Source: Candidatus Colimorpha pelethequi
Lineage (GTDB): Bacteria; Bacteroidota; Bacteroidia; Bacteroidales; P3
Length of the DNA stretch: 49,116 bases
Reading direction: 5' to 3'
Assembly (NCBI GenBank): GCA_018064245.1
Contig: JAGHVO010000054.1
Location: forward strand, 1 to 49,116
Shown here one piece after another: positions 1-8,948 of this stretch (within the stretch, counting starts at the first letter, position 1; each line of letters begins with the position of its first letter). The position numbers and the translations under genes are program-made. The notes beneath the pieces are model-generated. The model saw only the letters and a list, made by a program, of their open reading frames with translations. It ran no database searches and was not told the origin of the DNA.

Positions 1-128
1 TTTGCATAACCTTTGTACACGTCGCTGCACTGTGGGAAGGGAACGGTGCGGGGCCAGCCAACGATAAGCCCCCCCCCCCCGATTATGAGGAGGCAGACAA
101 GGAGGGTTATGGGCCAGGATTTCTTCAT
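1..128 (-). CDS. Exported protein of ECF-sigma operon, 5' part only
   Basis: The gene starts at ATG 128 and runs off the left edge, leaving 42 codons. Its ATG overlaps the TGA of the upstream membrane-protein gene in an ATGA junction, so it is the third, translationally coupled gene of the sigma-factor operon. The visible protein starts MKKSWPITLLVCLLII, then GGGG and a second hydrophobic stretch, which is a signal peptide or anchor, followed by VPFPQCSDVYKGYA. The four glycines come from an uninterrupted run of 12 G (plus-strand C 69-80), and the reading frame stays open through it. From memory, short exported proteins with a similar CS-(D/E)-VYK segment occur behind Bacteroides sigma factors; function is unknown. 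Such a G run could slip and switch the gene off. Confidence 0.6.
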   Translation of the reverse strand, partial: MKKSWPITLLVCLLIIGGGGLIVGWPRTVPFPQCSDVYKGYA

Positions 129-886
129 ATATTGTTTACTATGTTTGAGACGTTTTCGACGGCCTCGATACGGGCTGGATGGTTCTGCGTCAGGGTGTGG
201 CCATCGCCGACGGTGGGGGCGCAGGAGACCAATATGAGGGTGAAGGAGGCGGCGATGCCGATGGTGGCGGTGCGGCTAAAATTGGAAGTTGAAAATTGGA
301 AATTGAAAACTGATTGAGGTATGATTGTTGTCCGACGGCGGGCACGGAGGTGGGCGATGAGAGTGGCAAGGCGCGATTTCTTCCGAGGGAGGTAGAGGGG
401 GCGCATGCCGAAACGGCGGGAATAGCGCAACATACGGTCGAAGGGGGTGCTGGCGGGGTCGTGGCGAAGGATGGCGAGGGTGGTGCTGACGGTGTCGACG
501 GCAAGGAAAAGAAAGCAGCCTTCGAGGAAGAGAGTGTAGATGCGGAAGTAGATGTCGAACTGGTAGTGCCAGAGGCTGATGCCCCAATAGATGGCGGCAG
601 CGACACAATAGATGGCAAGAATGCCCCAGGCATAGAACATGCGGGTGCGGAAAGTGCGTGAGTGGCGAGTGTTGAGGGAAGCGGGGCGCGCCTCGGGACG
701 ACAGAGGAGGTCGTCGAGGCGGCGAGATTGGGCGTCGAAGAGGGGCTGAAGGTCGGCGAAGTCGGCGCCTTCGTCGCATGCGGAAGCGAGGCTGTCACCA
801 CGCTGCTCCCCACACTGCGCTTCGCTTAATGTGGGGTTATTGAGAGGTAGCATCTCCGAGGTTTTTTTGTTTTTCTTTTTATTCAT
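125..886 (-). CDS. Membrane protein of ECF-sigma operon (possible anti-sigma partner)
   Basis: A 253-residue protein starting at ATG 886, which overlaps the last codons of the sigma-factor gene by 8 nt. The same frame stays open upstream but there it is only the out-of-register shadow of the sigma gene. The N-terminal 80 residues are polar and cytoplasmic in character; membrane helices lie at about 83-108, 113-140 and 207-222. Residues 160-185 are strongly basic. The C-terminal tail after helix 3 (SCAPTVGDGHTLTQNHP) would be periplasmic. Position and topology suggest a membrane anti-sigma factor or sensor, but there is no recognisable zinc anti-sigma motif, so this is inference. Residues 191-204 (QSVFNFQFSTSNFS) are encoded by a short-word repeat of the kind seen in the intergenic regions. 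Confidence 0.7.
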   Translation of the reverse strand: MNKKKNKKTSEMLPLNNPTLSEAQCGEQRGDSLASACDEGADFADLQPLFDAQSRRLDDLLCRPEARPASLNTRHSRTFRTRMFYAWGILAIYCVAAAIYWGISLWHYQFDIYFRIYTLFLEGCFLFLAVDTVSTTLAILRHDPASTPFDRMLRYSRRFGMRPLYLPRKKSRLATLIAHLRARRRTTIIPQSVFNFQFSTSNFSRTATIGIAASFTLILVSCAPTVGDGHTLTQNHPARIEAVENVSNIVNNI

Positions 887-1448
887 CTTGTTGTTGTTTG
901 AGGGTGTCAATCTTTTTGCGGAGGCGGTAGAGGTCTTGCTTGACGGCTGCTTCTGTGCGGTGGAGGGTGTCGGCGATGTCGCGGATGGAGAGGTGGTCGA
1001 GGCGGAGGTAGAGGAGTGCGCGGTCGTCGGGTTCGAGGAGAGAGAGCAGATGGTAGTAGTCGGGCGGAGCGAAGGTCTCTTGGTCGGCGATGGTGTCGTA
1101 CATCCAATCCTCGAGTGGTACGAAGCGGGGCTGCTTGACATGGTTGCGGACCTCGGTGACGGCGACATTGAGGGCCACACGGCGCACCCATGTGTCGGTG
1201 GAACTGTCGCCCCGGAAGTTGGGCCATGATTCCCAGAGGTTGCAGACGATTTCCTGGTAGAGGTCGCGGATTGCATCGGGGGAGCGGTCGGTGTAGTGGA
1301 GGCAGATTTGGAAGATGGTGCGCTGGGAGCGTGAGAGCATTTCAAGGAACTCGGTGTTGTCGCCGTCGCGGACCAAATCGGACCTGAACAGGTCAAATAG
1401 GGTATGACCCGCTTTGGAAGCGTGTTTCGGTCCGGCACGGTGTTTCAT
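879..1448 (-). CDS. ECF-type RNA polymerase sigma factor
   Basis: A 189-residue sigma-70 family protein. Region 2 covers about residues 30-95 (QRTIFQICLHYT, DLYQEIVCNLWESW, TWVRRVALNVA), and region 4 about 125-180, with the helix-turn-helix LSIRDIADTLHRTEAAVKQ. It lacks regions 1 and 3, as expected for an extracytoplasmic-function sigma factor. It should direct RNA polymerase to a small envelope-related regulon and probably to its own promoter. It is the first gene of a three-gene operon with a membrane protein and an exported protein, the usual sigma/regulator arrangement. No clear housekeeping promoter box is visible upstream, which fits autoregulation but does not prove it. Confidence 0.9.
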   Translation of the reverse strand: MKHRAGPKHASKAGHTLFDLFRSDLVRDGDNTEFLEMLSRSQRTIFQICLHYTDRSPDAIRDLYQEIVCNLWESWPNFRGDSSTDTWVRRVALNVAVTEVRNHVKQPRFVPLEDWMYDTIADQETFAPPDYYHLLSLLEPDDRALLYLRLDHLSIRDIADTLHRTEAAVKQDLYRLRKKIDTLKQQQDE

Positions 1449-2004
1449 ATGTTGCTTTCTTCTTTTCCCTATGGTGTTGGTCTCTTTTTTTCGCGTTCTT
1501 CTTTTTTTCGGGGGGGGCGGACTGCGGACGGTTTGGTCGGGCAGTTTTCGTCCCTCTCTATTATATTAGTCGTAAAAATACGAAAAAGTAACACGAAAAT
1601 TGAAAATTTTTTGCGGCAGTCTTTGGATAAGGCTGATTGTTAGGTGTTTGTTGCTGAATTTTTTTTCGGGGACGAAGGTAAGGGGATGGCGGCGGCAAAA
1701 ATGCTGTCGGGGTGCACGAGAAACGGGGGGGTGGAGATAATGGGTGGTTTAGGGGTAGGTAGTTGATTTTCAGCGGTTTGAGAATAAAATAGATAAAGTG
1801 CTGGTTCTGTGGTGATTATAGCGGTTTCAAAGAAGGCACATAGAACCCACGTAGAACCCATACAGAAGGGAGGCTGTTGGAATTGAAAATTGGGGCAAAT
1901 GGGCAGGATGGGGTGAATGGGCAATAATGGGCTGCGATGGTATCGCAGCACACGGGACAAAAGAAAAAATGGCGTTAAAAGAAAAATGGCGTTATCTTGA
2001 ATGG
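1449..2004. other. Intergenic region without recognised gene
   Basis: About 560 bp between the sigma-factor start and the nifJ terminator. It holds homopolymer runs (G at 1510-1517), a direct repeat of AGAACCCA at about 1843-1860, and two copies of AAATGGCGTTA at about 1966-1996. I see no convincing reading frame, RNA gene or promoter consensus. The sigma-factor promoter must lie in its left part. Confidence 0.5.
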
Positions 2005-2040
2005 CAAAAAAGAAAGGGTGCCCGATGGGGACACCCTTTG
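2005..2040 (-). terminator. Rho-independent terminator of nifJ
   Basis: On the minus strand AAAGGGTG, an 11-nt loop and CACCCTTT form a perfect 8-bp stem, followed directly by CTTTTTT. It lies about 70 nt downstream of the nifJ stop codon. Confidence 0.85.
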
Positions 2041-2109
2041 CTGTTACCGATGCGGGGCTAATGGGGTTGCGGCCATCTGGTCGCAACGGCAGCCCGCATG
2101 GTGAGGATA

Positions 2110-5100
2110 CTACATCTCCGAGAGTTTCTTATAACCTTCATAACGGAGTTTTGCATTTCTTTCGGTGGCCACGAAGAGTTCTTCGGCCTCCTGGGGGAAG
2201 GTCTTCATCAGGGAGTTGTAACGAACTTCGCCCATGATGAAGTCGCGGAACTTGCTCCAGTCGGGCTCGGCGCTGTCGAGGTGGAAACCATTCTTGCCTT
2301 CTTCTTCCTCAGCGGGATTGAAGTGCCAGAGGTGCCAGTAGCCGCAAGCAACAGCCATCTTCTCCTCGTTCTGGGTGCGACCCATACCGATCTTGATACC
2401 GTGGTTGATACAGGGAGCGTAGCAGATGATCAGCGAAGGACCGTGGTAGGCTTCGGCTTCCTTGATGACCTTGAAGTACTGGGCCTGAGAAGCTCCCATA
2501 GCGACCTGAGCCACATAGACGTAGCCGTAGCTCTTGGCAATCATGCCGAGGTCTTTCTTGCGGATCTTCTTACCAGAGGTAGCGAACTTGGCAACAGCGC
2601 CAGCGGGAGTAGCCTTAGAGGACTGTCCGCCGGTGTTGGAATAGACCTCGGTATCGACAACGACGACGTTGACATCTTCGCCGGAAGCGAGGACGTGGTC
2701 GAGACCGCCGAATCCGATATCATAGCCCCAACCATCACCGCCGAAGATCCACTGGGACTTCTTAACCATGAAGCTCTTGAGCTCAAGGAGTTGCTTGCAG
2801 GTGTCGCAGCCACATTTTTCCATCATAGGAACGAGCTTGTCGGTGATTTCCTTGGTGCACTTGGTGCATTCGCGTTTTTCAATCCATTCGTTGAAGAGAG
2901 CCTTCATCTCGTCGGTGCAGCAGGTGCATTCGAGACCTTCCTTCATGAGACGCTCGATGCGGTCGCGCATCTTGCGGGTAGCGGTAGCCATACCGAGACC
3001 GAATTCAGCGTTGTCCTCGAACAAGGAGTTTGCCCAAGCGGGACCGAAACCGCTGCGGTTGTTGCGGCAGTAGGGGGTAGCGGGAGCTGAACCACCATAG
3101 ATGGAGGAGCAACCGGTAGCGTTGGCAACCATCATCTGCTCACCAAACAGCTGGGTGATGCACTTCAGGTAAGGAGTCTCACCGCAACCTGCGCAAGCGC
3201 CGGAGAATTCGAACAGAGGCTGTGCGAACTGGCTGTTCTTGACAGAGGCGAACTTGTCGATAAGGTTGTCCTTATAGGTAACCATCTTCTGGCTGTAATC
3301 CCAGTTTTCAGCCTCATGCAGCTGGCCTTCGAAGGGCTTCATGACGAGAGCCTTCTCCTTGGCGGGGCAGAGGTCGGCGCAGTTGCCGCAGCCGGTGCAG
3401 TCCATAACGGAAACCTGCATACGGAAATGCATACCTGCGAATTCCTTGGGAGCCTTGATGTCAGAAGCGGTCATGCTCTTGGGAGCCTTAGCCATTTCTT
3501 CGTCGGTCATAACGACGGGACGGATAGCAGCGTGGGGGCAGATCAAAGAGCACTGGTTGCACTGGATACAGTTGGCGGCGTTCCATTCAGGAACAGCGGT
3601 AGCTACGCCACGTTTTTCGTAAGCGGTAGTACCTGCGGGGAAAGTACCATCTTCCCAACCGGTGAATGCGCTAACAGGCAAATCGTTGCCACACTGAGCA
3701 ACCATAGGACGCATGATCTTGGCGATGAACTCGGGATCATCAGCATGTTTCTCAACTGCGAACTCGGTGCCGCAGGAGAGGTTAGCCCATTCTGCGGGGA
3801 TGTCGATCTTGACGATCTCACCACCACGGTCAACAGCAGCATAGTTCTTGTTAACGACGTCTTCGCCCTTGCGGCCGTAAGACTTGACGATGAATTTCTT
3901 CATCTGCTCGACGGCGAGGTCGTAAGGAATAACCTCGGAGATCTTGAAGAAAGCGCTCTGAAGGATGGTGTTGGTGCGGTTGCCCAAACCAATCTCGCCA
4001 GCAATCTTGGTAGCGTCGATGATATACATAGTGATGTGGTGCAGAGCCAGATACTTCTTCACGAAGTCGGGCAGCTGAGCCTTGGTCTCTTCAACACTCC
4101 AAGGAGAGTTGTAGAGGAAAGTACCATTGTCTTTCAAACCACGCAAGCAGTCGTATTTGCGGAGGTAAGAAGGAACGTGAACGGCTACGAAATCGGGAGT
4201 ACCTACCAAATAAGGAGCGGGCAGTGGGTTGTCACCGAAACGGAGGTGAGAGCAGGTGTAACCGCCGGACTTCTTGGAGTCGTAGTCGAAATAAGCCTGG
4301 GAATACTTGTTGGTGTTGTCACCAATAATCTTGATAGAGTTCTTGTTGGCACCTACAGTACCGTCAGCACCCAAACCATAGAAACGAGCCTCGAAAGTGC
4401 CCTTGGGAAGGATAGAGATTTCGGGGAGGATGGGGAGGGACTTGAAGGTCACATCGTCGTTGATGCCGATGGTGAACTGGTTCTTCTTGTCGCCAGCGAG
4501 GTTGTTGAACACGCTGATGATCTGGGCGGGAGTGGTGTCCTTGCTGGAGAGACCGTAGCGGCCACCGATGATGGTCACATTCTGGCCCTTCATAGCCTCA
4601 ACGATGTCGAGGTACAGAGGATCGCCGTTTGCGCCGGGCTCCTTGGTGCGGTCAAGTACGCAGATGTTTTTCACGCTCTTGGGCATGACATCCATGAGGT
4701 ACTTCACGCTGAAAGGACGATACAGATGGACGGTGATGACACCAGTCTTCTTGCCCTGAGCGTTGAGGTAATCAACAACGGTCTTGGTGGTCTCGCTTAC
4801 AGAGCCCATGCAGACGATGATGTCGGTAGCATCCTTGGCACCGTAGTAGGTGAAAGGAGCATAGTCGCGGCCGGTGAGCTTGGAGATTTCCTTCATGTAG
4901 GCAGCCACGATTTCGGGCAGAGCCTCATAGTATTTGTTCTGCAGTTCGCGGGTCTGGAAATAGACGTCGCTGTTCTGAGCGGTACCGCGGGTCACGCTGT
5001 GCTCGGGGTTCAAGCAACGCTCGCGATATTCCTTCAGAGCCTTTTGGTCAACCAAACCACGGAGGTCTTCCATATCCCAAGCCTCAATCTTCTGGATTTC

Positions 5101-5640
5101 GTGAGAAGTGCGGAAACCATCGAAGAAATGGAGGAAAGGCACGCGGCCCTTCAGAGCGGCGAGGTGAGCCACAGGAGCGAGGTCCATGACTTCCTGAACG
5201 CTGGAGGTAGCCAAAAGTGCGAAACCGGTCTGGCGAGCAGCCATAACGTCGGCGTGGTCACCGAAGATAGACAAAGCCTGAGCAGCCAAAGCACGTGCAG
5301 AAACGTGGAAAACGCCAGGAAGCAATTCGCCGGCAATCTTGTACATGTTGGGAATCATAAGGAGCAATCCCTGGGAAGCAGTGTAGGTAGTGGTGAGAGC
5401 ACCAGCCTGCAAGGAACCGTGAACGGCACCAGCAGCACCAGCTTCGCTCTGCATCTCGACGACCTTCACGGTCTCGCCGAAGAGGTTTTTACGTCCGCCA
5501 GCAGCCCATTCGTCGATGTACTCAGCCATAGGCGAAGAGGGGGTGATGGGATAGATGGCAGCGACTTCGCTGAACATGTAGGCTACATGAGCAGCTGCGC
5601 AGTTACCATCGCAAGTCATGAATTTTCTTTCTTTTGCCAT
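2110..5640 (-). CDS. nifJ: Pyruvate:ferredoxin (flavodoxin) oxidoreductase
   Basis: A full-length, single-chain PFOR of 1176 residues. It decarboxylates pyruvate to acetyl-CoA and CO2 and reduces ferredoxin, the central anaerobic step that feeds fermentation. The N-terminal pyruvate/TPP domain carries YPITPSSPMAEY. Two ferredoxin-type 4Fe-4S motifs lie near residues 694-706 (CIQCNQCSLICP) and 747-760 (CTGCGNCADLCP). The proximal cluster begins with CAGCGE, and the TPP motif GDGWGYDIGFGG is near residue 970. Unusually, residues 905-948 carry eight cysteines arranged CxCC-x16-CxxC-x14-CxCxxC, just before the TPP motif; I do not recall this from well-studied PFORs. The gene lies 44 nt behind the dprA-like stop codon with no clear promoter between. 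It ends at a strong terminator. A long open frame on the opposite strand is a coding shadow. Confidence 0.97.
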   Translation of the reverse strand: MAKERKFMTCDGNCAAAHVAYMFSEVAAIYPITPSSPMAEYIDEWAAGGRKNLFGETVKVVEMQSEAGAAGAVHGSLQAGALTTTYTASQGLLLMIPNMYKIAGELLPGVFHVSARALAAQALSIFGDHADVMAARQTGFALLATSSVQEVMDLAPVAHLAALKGRVPFLHFFDGFRTSHEIQKIEAWDMEDLRGLVDQKALKEYRERCLNPEHSVTRGTAQNSDVYFQTRELQNKYYEALPEIVAAYMKEISKLTGRDYAPFTYYGAKDATDIIVCMGSVSETTKTVVDYLNAQGKKTGVITVHLYRPFSVKYLMDVMPKSVKNICVLDRTKEPGANGDPLYLDIVEAMKGQNVTIIGGRYGLSSKDTTPAQIISVFNNLAGDKKNQFTIGINDDVTFKSLPILPEISILPKGTFEARFYGLGADGTVGANKNSIKIIGDNTNKYSQAYFDYDSKKSGGYTCSHLRFGDNPLPAPYLVGTPDFVAVHVPSYLRKYDCLRGLKDNGTFLYNSPWSVEETKAQLPDFVKKYLALHHITMYIIDATKIAGEIGLGNRTNTILQSAFFKISEVIPYDLAVEQMKKFIVKSYGRKGEDVVNKNYAAVDRGGEIVKIDIPAEWANLSCGTEFAVEKHADDPEFIAKIMRPMVAQCGNDLPVSAFTGWEDGTFPAGTTAYEKRGVATAVPEWNAANCIQCNQCSLICPHAAIRPVVMTDEEMAKAPKSMTASDIKAPKEFAGMHFRMQVSVMDCTGCGNCADLCPAKEKALVMKPFEGQLHEAENWDYSQKMVTYKDNLIDKFASVKNSQFAQPLFEFSGACAGCGETPYLKCITQLFGEQMMVANATGCSSIYGGSAPATPYCRNNRSGFGPAWANSLFEDNAEFGLGMATATRKMRDRIERLMKEGLECTCCTDEMKALFNEWIEKRECTKCTKEITDKLVPMMEKCGCDTCKQLLELKSFMVKKSQWIFGGDGWGYDIGFGGLDHVLASGEDVNVVVVDTEVYSNTGGQSSKATPAGAVAKFATSGKKIRKKDLGMIAKSYGYVYVAQVAMGASQAQYFKVIKEAEAYHGPSLIICYAPCINHGIKIGMGRTQNEEKMAVACGYWHLWHFNPAEEEEGKNGFHLDSAEPDWSKFRDFIMGEVRYNSLMKTFPQEAEELFVATERNAKLRYEGYKKLSEM

Positions 5641-5684
5641 TTTTTTTGATATTTATGGATTAGTATTTGATGAATTAGTAATTT

Positions 5685-6824
5685 CTATAGCATCAATGAA
5701 AGTTGCATGGGTCGTTTTGTGGACAATAGGGAATATCTTGTGGACTTCCCTTCTTTAATTTTGCTGACATTCTTCATCTTCGATAGAATTATTGTCATTT
5801 TTTGAACACTGTACCCTGACAGATTTAGATTATCAATGATTTGTCGTGAACTATACGAACCATTTGCAAGTAATTTGCATATTTTATCTTCAATATTATC
5901 TTCAACAGAGGGCGTGGAAATGGTAGTGTCAATCGGAGTGTTACTTTTAATGGAATCTATCTGAATAGTTTCCCCATTTATACCTACAGGCAATGCACCC
6001 ATTGAAATAAGCTTTAAATTGGCGCATTTTTCGTTCTTTTCGGGCATCCTTACAAAGACTTTCCTTCCTTTCTTGAGTCCCTCAGTCACGCCACTCCATG
6101 TACCACCTTTGTCATCCGACAGAGCCACATAAATTTCGGAAGAAAGACCATAAATAATAGAGTTTCGAGCCATTGCCAAATCAACACTCCATGGTAATTT
6201 TGGGTGGAATGTACTCAACACTAGAACATTACCATCTATTATCTGTTTGTAGTATTTCTTCATTCCAGAGGAAAAAGTCGTAATCCCCTGGGGCAACACA
6301 ATAATGCTTTGTCCCTTGTAAGATAATGCAGAATCAAGAGCCTGTTTGTCAACGCCTTTTGCGAAACCGCTGACAACAACCGAAAATTCCTCTGATGCTT
6401 TCATTGCCACATTATCTGTAAATTGTAGTGATAACTCATTTGCGTTCCTTGATCCTACAATTGCAATAGACTTTTCTTGCAAAATCTGTTTGTTTCCCTT
6501 GGTATATAAAACTATTGGAGAATTGTATTTCAAATTACATTTCAATGTTGGCGAATACTCCTTCGATGTCAGGGGAATGACATCATACCCTTGATCAAGA
6601 AGATCCTCAACCATAAACGCATAGTTTGCCAATTCCTTTTTTGTCTGTTGCAATAACTCAATCTCTTGTGGTTTCAATTCCATATTAAGAAAACAATCAG
6701 AATTGAAGAAGTCAACAATCGTATTCCCTTGTTGGAAACAATAGGCAATAATCTCGTTTTTTCTTGCCGTCCACATTTTAGGAGTGTGTGCAAGTGCAAC
6801 CCAATATGTCAGTTCTTGATTCAT
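5685..6824 (-). CDS. DprA/Smf-like Rossmann (SLOG) protein with winged helix
   Basis: A 379-residue protein. The central part (about 115-290) has the DprA-type nucleotide/ssDNA-binding fold: IVGSRNANELS, VVSGFAKGVDKQALDSA, IIVLPQGI and the later ARNSIIYGLS and GGTWSGVTEGLKKG. The C-terminal 70 residues look like the winged helix often found in DprA (EDKICKLLANGSYSSRQI). Canonical DprA loads RecA on incoming single-stranded DNA. This copy is coupled to a helicase: its ATG overlaps the helicase stop by 4 nt, so the two are made together. The region is visibly A+T-richer than nifJ, suggesting acquisition. It is more likely a conflict-system or DNA-processing variant than the housekeeping dprA; that is inference. 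Confidence 0.85.
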   Translation of the reverse strand: MNQELTYWVALAHTPKMWTARKNEIIAYCFQQGNTIVDFFNSDCFLNMELKPQEIELLQQTKKELANYAFMVEDLLDQGYDVIPLTSKEYSPTLKCNLKYNSPIVLYTKGNKQILQEKSIAIVGSRNANELSLQFTDNVAMKASEEFSVVVSGFAKGVDKQALDSALSYKGQSIIVLPQGITTFSSGMKKYYKQIIDGNVLVLSTFHPKLPWSVDLAMARNSIIYGLSSEIYVALSDDKGGTWSGVTEGLKKGRKVFVRMPEKNEKCANLKLISMGALPVGINGETIQIDSIKSNTPIDTTISTPSVEDNIEDKICKLLANGSYSSRQIIDNLNLSGYSVQKMTIILSKMKNVSKIKEGKSTRYSLLSTKRPMQLSLML

Positions 6825-8866
6825 AAAATATCTCCTCCTACAGTTTTTGCAATGGTAATAGGAACGATTAATTCCGCTCCCATTGCGGTTAATAATCTGC
6901 CAATTTCCTTAATTGTAGCACCACTGTCGTAAATATCGTCAATCAAAAGAATCTTTTTGCCTTGAATATCTTCTGGATCGTTGTATGTAAACGCATCTTT
7001 AATATTTTCTTGTTTTAAATAGCTGTTTTGAAATATTTTCTGCTCTTTAGTTATCCTGGTCTTTATTAACCCTGCTGAAATAGGTATTTTTATTGAAGAA
7101 GCAAATTTTTCTGCAAAGTTCTTCACCAAATTACCAGAATGTGTTGGAGGAACAAACAATACGAGGTCAAACTTTATATTTCCGAGTTCCTTCCAGTAAG
7201 CTTTTAATGCCAAACGTAACAAGAAGTCGGGGTAATCCCCTCCATTTTCATATTTAGAGCGGTGGATAGCATTGCCAACGTTCGAAACACCATAGTATGA
7301 TGCCGCAATGCCGTTTATCATATTACCGCATCTTGTACCTACTTCTAAAACAGGAAAATAGTTTTCATGAAACTCATTTATCTTGTTTATCCAATACTCA
7401 CTTATTTGTACAGTTAGTTTGTTTAGGTTTGTATTGTCGCAATTTGAAAGAGTAGTAGTTGTGTCATCATCAAGAAATTCGCATAGATATTGCATTCTAG
7501 GTTTTTCCGTATAGACATAACCAATCATTGCATCAAGATCTTTCAATTTGGCCATGCGCAACTCTTCAAATGCTTGTATGTCCAATTCTTTAGCACCAAA
7601 TTGATATTCCAATGTTTTGCTTTTTCCATTCACAACCTCGCGAACAATCCCTTGGTCTATCAAATCTGCCTTAATGACACGAATTGGTGTTGTCTTCAAG
7701 TTAGTGACCTTCATTAATTCACTTTCTGTCAATGGTTCCTCTTTCAAGGCATTAATCGCTTTAAGATATTTGTCCATTGTTGGACGTGCTCCTTCAATAA
7801 ATGCCTTAGGCAACTTATAGTCTGCTGCGAAACCACTGTTATCAACTTGCTCATTATAGAATAGAACTATTGTAGTGGGTTTTCCATCGCGCCCTGCACG
7901 ACCTATTTCTTGATAATAGTGAATCGGAGAAGCGGGAATCTGTGTATGTATAATGAATCTGATGTCTGATTTGTCTATACCCATTCCCAACGCATTCGTA
8001 GAGACAACACACTTGTATTTATTTATCATCAACCCTTCTTCTATTTCCTTTCTTGTCCCTGCATCATGTCCTGCGTTGTAATTAACAGCATTCACTCCGT
8101 TATATACAAGCCATTTGGCATAAAGCTCCGTATCAACACGAGTGCCCGTATAGATAAGACCTGTTCCTTCAATACTATTCAGACGTTGGGCAAGCCAGAC
8201 TAATTTTTCATCTTCCGATTTAACTTTAATAACATACAGGTTGAAATTAGAGCGAATCAATCTGCCCCTTAGAGTTGTAAGCCGCCCACCTATTTGCTTC
8301 TCGATGTCATCTTGTACACGTTTTGTAGCAGTTGCTGTTGTTGCCAGCACAGGCAAATCCTGAGGGAGTAGATTTACTAGGTTGATGATACGTCTGAACG
8401 CAGGACGAAAATCGTGCCCCCAAACAGAAATGGTATGAGCTTCATCAATGACGACCATTGAAAGGTTCATTTTTCTGGTTGCCTCTATCCATTCTTGATT
8501 CTCTTGACGTTCAGGAGCTATATATAGGATTTTTATCTTTCCATTCAATGCATCTTGGATGGTTGCACTATTTTCTTCTGGTGACTGCTCAGAGTTAATA
8601 TAACTTGCAGAAATACCTTTACTGTTTAAGGATTTTACTTGATCGCGCATTAACGCAATCAACGGTGAAAAAATCACAGTAATCCCATCAAATTGTGTAG
8701 CAGGATATTGGTAGCAAAGCGATTTTCCAAATCCGGTACGCTGAATCATCAAGATCCGCTCTCCTGAAAGAATACGGAATATGGCATCCCACTGCTCATC
8801 ATAGAAATGGTCAATGCCAAAAATCCTTTTCAGATTATACTCGTGATTTGTCCTATCTAAATTCAT
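6821..8866 (-). CDS. RecQ-family helicase fused to ComF-like phosphoribosyltransferase
   Basis: A 681-residue fusion. The RecQ helicase part has Walker A GFGKS (45-49), motif Ia FSPLIALMRDQ, DEAH box (141-144), LATTATATKRV and motif VI QEIGRAGRDGKP. A reduced zinc-binding region follows (YLCEFLDDD, NCDNTN), lacking the full four-cysteine set. The last 120 residues are a type I phosphoribosyltransferase resembling ComF: a VPPTHSGN segment, KTRITKEQ, and the PRPP loop LLIDDIYDSGATI. RecQ unwinds DNA 3' to 5'; the role of the PRTase is unknown. The partner is the overlapping DprA-like gene. No promoter consensus is seen upstream, but a 31-codon frame resembling nifJ ends within the first codons of this gene. 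Confidence 0.9.
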   Translation of the reverse strand: MNLDRTNHEYNLKRIFGIDHFYDEQWDAIFRILSGERILMIQRTGFGKSLCYQYPATQFDGITVIFSPLIALMRDQVKSLNSKGISASYINSEQSPEENSATIQDALNGKIKILYIAPERQENQEWIEATRKMNLSMVVIDEAHTISVWGHDFRPAFRRIINLVNLLPQDLPVLATTATATKRVQDDIEKQIGGRLTTLRGRLIRSNFNLYVIKVKSEDEKLVWLAQRLNSIEGTGLIYTGTRVDTELYAKWLVYNGVNAVNYNAGHDAGTRKEIEEGLMINKYKCVVSTNALGMGIDKSDIRFIIHTQIPASPIHYYQEIGRAGRDGKPTTIVLFYNEQVDNSGFAADYKLPKAFIEGARPTMDKYLKAINALKEEPLTESELMKVTNLKTTPIRVIKADLIDQGIVREVVNGKSKTLEYQFGAKELDIQAFEELRMAKLKDLDAMIGYVYTEKPRMQYLCEFLDDDTTTTLSNCDNTNLNKLTVQISEYWINKINEFHENYFPVLEVGTRCGNMINGIAASYYGVSNVGNAIHRSKYENGGDYPDFLLRLALKAYWKELGNIKFDLVLFVPPTHSGNLVKNFAEKFASSIKIPISAGLIKTRITKEQKIFQNSYLKQENIKDAFTYNDPEDIQGKKILLIDDIYDSGATIKEIGRLLTAMGAELIVPITIAKTVGGDIL

Positions 8867-8948
8867 TTAATATAAAATAATTATAAGAAGAAAAACGCCG
8901 CTCAACCATAGAGTTGGTGTGGTAGATAGCTGTCACCTCGCTGAACAT
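8853..8948 (-). pseudogene. Short nifJ-like remnant or leader ORF upstream of recQ
   Basis: On the minus strand a frame from ATG 8948 reads MFSEVTAIYHTNSMVER and ends after 31 codons, overlapping the start of the helicase gene. The first part matches the nifJ N-terminus (MFSEVAAIYPITPSSPMAEY) with a three-codon deletion, and the nucleotide strings CGCTGAACATGT and CTCA(A/G)CCATAG are shared with nifJ at 5568-5579 and 5521-5531. The strand is the same as nifJ. It may be a scar left when the helicase/dprA cassette entered the 5' end of nifJ, or an old PFOR paralogue fragment. Chance similarity is possible because the stretch is short. Confidence 0.4.

Noticed and set aside
887..1438. Upstream extension of the sigma-operon membrane protein
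   Set aside because: Ser/Thr/Pro-rich shadow of the sigma-factor gene; the true start is ATG 886.
3316..5649. A 777-codon open frame antisense to nifJ
   Set aside because: It mirrors the codon structure of nifJ, has no family resemblance, and nifJ is certain.
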